Source of the DNA: Alentia gelatinosa
Lineage: Eukaryota > Annelida > Polychaeta > Phyllodocida > Polynoidae
Assembly: GCA_950022655.1 (NCBI GenBank)
Contig: OX465580.1
Location: 94,692,797 to 94,756,796, forward strand
Direction: 5' to 3'
Length of the DNA stretch: 64,000 nucleotides
Part shown: in pieces, positions 55,501 through 58,500 of the stretch
Position numbering within the stretch: the first letter of the stretch is position 1
Layout: each line of letters opens with the position of its first letter
Position numbers and translations under genes: made by a program
The notes under the pieces: generated by a model
Seen by the model: the letters and a program-made list of their open reading frames with translations, nothing else
Databases searched by the model: none
What the model was told of the DNA's origin: nothing

Positions 55501-58500
55501 CACATCTTAGAAGATTCCATTGGCCACGGGGAACACCCCGGCCGCTGGAGGGGCCGCTGTTTGCGCCGAGCGGGCCACTACCGGCACTGAGTGGGGCATG
55601 ATTTGTGTGTGGTGTCATCAATTTAAGTGATTTGAGTGCCGTCAGTCTGGGGAGTGTTGCCATCAGTCTAGGAAAAATGTTGCCATGAGCCCAAAGAGGT
55701 GCCATCAGTCCAGGTGCCATCGGTCCGTGGTGCCATCGGTCTAGTAATCGTTGTGCAACAGGTCATGATAAGAATCACGACGTCGGTGACTTCTGACCGT
55801 ATGATGAACCAGATGGGAAACTGCAGAAGAAAACATTAAAGCAAATACATACTTCAGCAAACAGTGGTGAAACATGCTTTAGAAAGGCACCCATCTTTTC
55901 TCCCCGCGGACGTCCAATAACGAATCTCATCGCCATCTGGCGGTAGATGATACACTATATTCAATAATGTATGCTTTTAACACTAGGTGGCGCCACTGAC
56001 ACAACATTCCACGTAATGTAACTGCGCTTTACAAGATGAGATTTATATCTGGGTATCGCGAGGAACAGGCTTTATGCCTTTCTTATTGATGGGGTTTACA
56101 CATTTTTCATACTCTTTCACGAAAACACTTGCCTGGATTTGAGAATATGCCCCAGATTCTGTCGGCCGTGATAGAATATTCTGGTGAAGGAAATAGCACG
56201 GAGTGTGGTGATAGTCCTCATAGACTGCACAGGGGAAGAATCATTGCTGCGTCGTACACGCAATGTTCACACATACATGTGCATGTATTTGTATGCTGAT
56301 GACATAGCCCCGACTGAGAACTTGTAGTCTACTGTACATCCAATACGTATATTTTGGCTCACTATGTGTGCCTGTCTTGTCAGCTCCTCGTTATGAGATC
56401 AGCAATTTACATCACCTGAGACTATAGGGTCAGTATCTACCACATCCGCTTGACCTATACGGGCTTGAATACTGGAGAACTCGACCCGTAAAGAACTCGA
56501 CCCGTTTTAAGAAGTCGACCCGTTTTAAGAACTCGACCCGTTTTATATCTTCCCTACTCAAGCATCTCAACTGTGAATAAATACTGTATTTGGTAGTATG
56601 TATATTATCTTGACCTCAAAAATGGTCTTCTCTGGGGAAAAAATACAAACAGAACACCCTACCCATAATGCTATCCCTTACTCTAACTCTAACCCTAACC
56701 CTATCCCTATCCCTAACCCTTAACCTAGCTGGACTTATTTTCTATATGAGCTGGTTTATTTGTCTAAAAGCTAACTAAGCAGACCTTTACTTGTATATGA
56801 AAATGTCTTATCCATAAGTATCTGGAACGGGTCGAGTTCTCCAATCGATTTCTCCAAAACGGGTCGAGTCTCCTGACAACTACGGGTCGAGTTGGTTTCG
56901 GGTCGAGTTCTCCAGTAACCATGGGTTTCCCTGCACAGATAAACACCAGGTCTGAATTGGGCATCCAACTACCAGCAGGATGAAAATCAAACCAATGAAT
57001 CTGAAGAATATAGTATGTTAATTGGTAATGTCGATATAATGTAATTTATACAGTAGTGTTATAATCCAGTAAACGTTATATCTTAGAATGCTGTATAGAC
57101 TCTCAATTCCATTTATATGCGGTGCTGTTTATGGTATTAGGCATTTGCCTACCGCAAAAGTGACAATTCAGATTTGGCTGGTACCGGCCTGTGTGGAACG
57201 TTGTACTAACATCCCGCCGTGCCTTCTAGCGGATACCCGGGGAACAAGCGTATATTTATATATACATGTACATTACTTACGTCATTAAAGGAGAACAAAG
57301 ATTTATAATGGGAAGTAAATATAGCGCTACCTGTGAAACCGTTATTTTTAGTACTTTTTTATTTTTATTTAGCAAAAGCATCTGTCAGGGATTTCGGTTT
57401 TTCAGATACATAAACATCCATTATGTCCTTCAGCACTCAGTAAATTGCGATAGAATACAATTATTTGTGTCATACCGACCAAGTGCAATTTCGGTTGTAT
57501 ATCAACATTTTTGGGACATACTGAACTTTGTGTTCTACATATTTACTACAGATAATTTGAACCCCCACCCCTACTTTACCCTACCCTCGTATTACCTCGC
57601 CTAATCATTTAGTTTCACATTTGTCAGTGTTGATGTGAGATGGCAGTGCTCCTTCTGTTTTTTACTGTCATATGTTAAGCGGGTCTCATCTAAAGCCGCC
57701 ATATATGACAGTTTTATACCGCGTGACGAGTGTAGAGCGGTGACTAAGGACACATGTCAACGGCGACGGTGGGCCTCCGTGCGATTGTCACCACCATTTC
57801 AAAGTACGCCTCCTCCTGCCTCTCTCACTCTCCAAACAGAATTACCATAGAAAGTGTCCGTCACAGTAGCTCTGCCTCAGGGAAACCCAAAGTCATGAGA
57901 TCCTGAAGTTTACCCTGTAAAATATCTGTGGAGATGTGTCTGCAGATTCTGTATATGTTATTTACGGTACGATCTTCTCAATCGAAAAGATTGGACGTAG
58001 AGGCTCCTTAATTCCTTGAAATATCTATTACAAAACAAAATATTTCGTGTCAGGATGTCGGCTTGTCGTTCATGTTAAATCACTATGAACACTCATATCT
58101 TATTTTGTTCTGATGTCATAGTCTGAAATGAGTATATAAACATTAGTTTCATTTACATGTAAACACGTTATTTAGAACGCCAGATATAAACTCTCCGAAG
58201 TCTATGACAGAGATTAATTGTAGTGAACAGAGGGTGCTTGGAGAGCCTCCCTCCCCCACCTCCTTCATATACCAAACACGGTCCGCCCACCCACCACCCA
58301 TCAGTTACACTACCACTATCATCACTGTCTGCTACGTTAGGCGACTGAGGACAGTGGCAGCAGTTTTTGCCGCTTTTTATCGAATGGGACCTAAATCCTA
58401 CACGTCACTAGAACAAGGAATAATTTGTATCAAACCGAGAAGTGACGTCATCAGCACATTACGACCCTGTGACGTCATCACTGCTAGTATTCCGATGACG

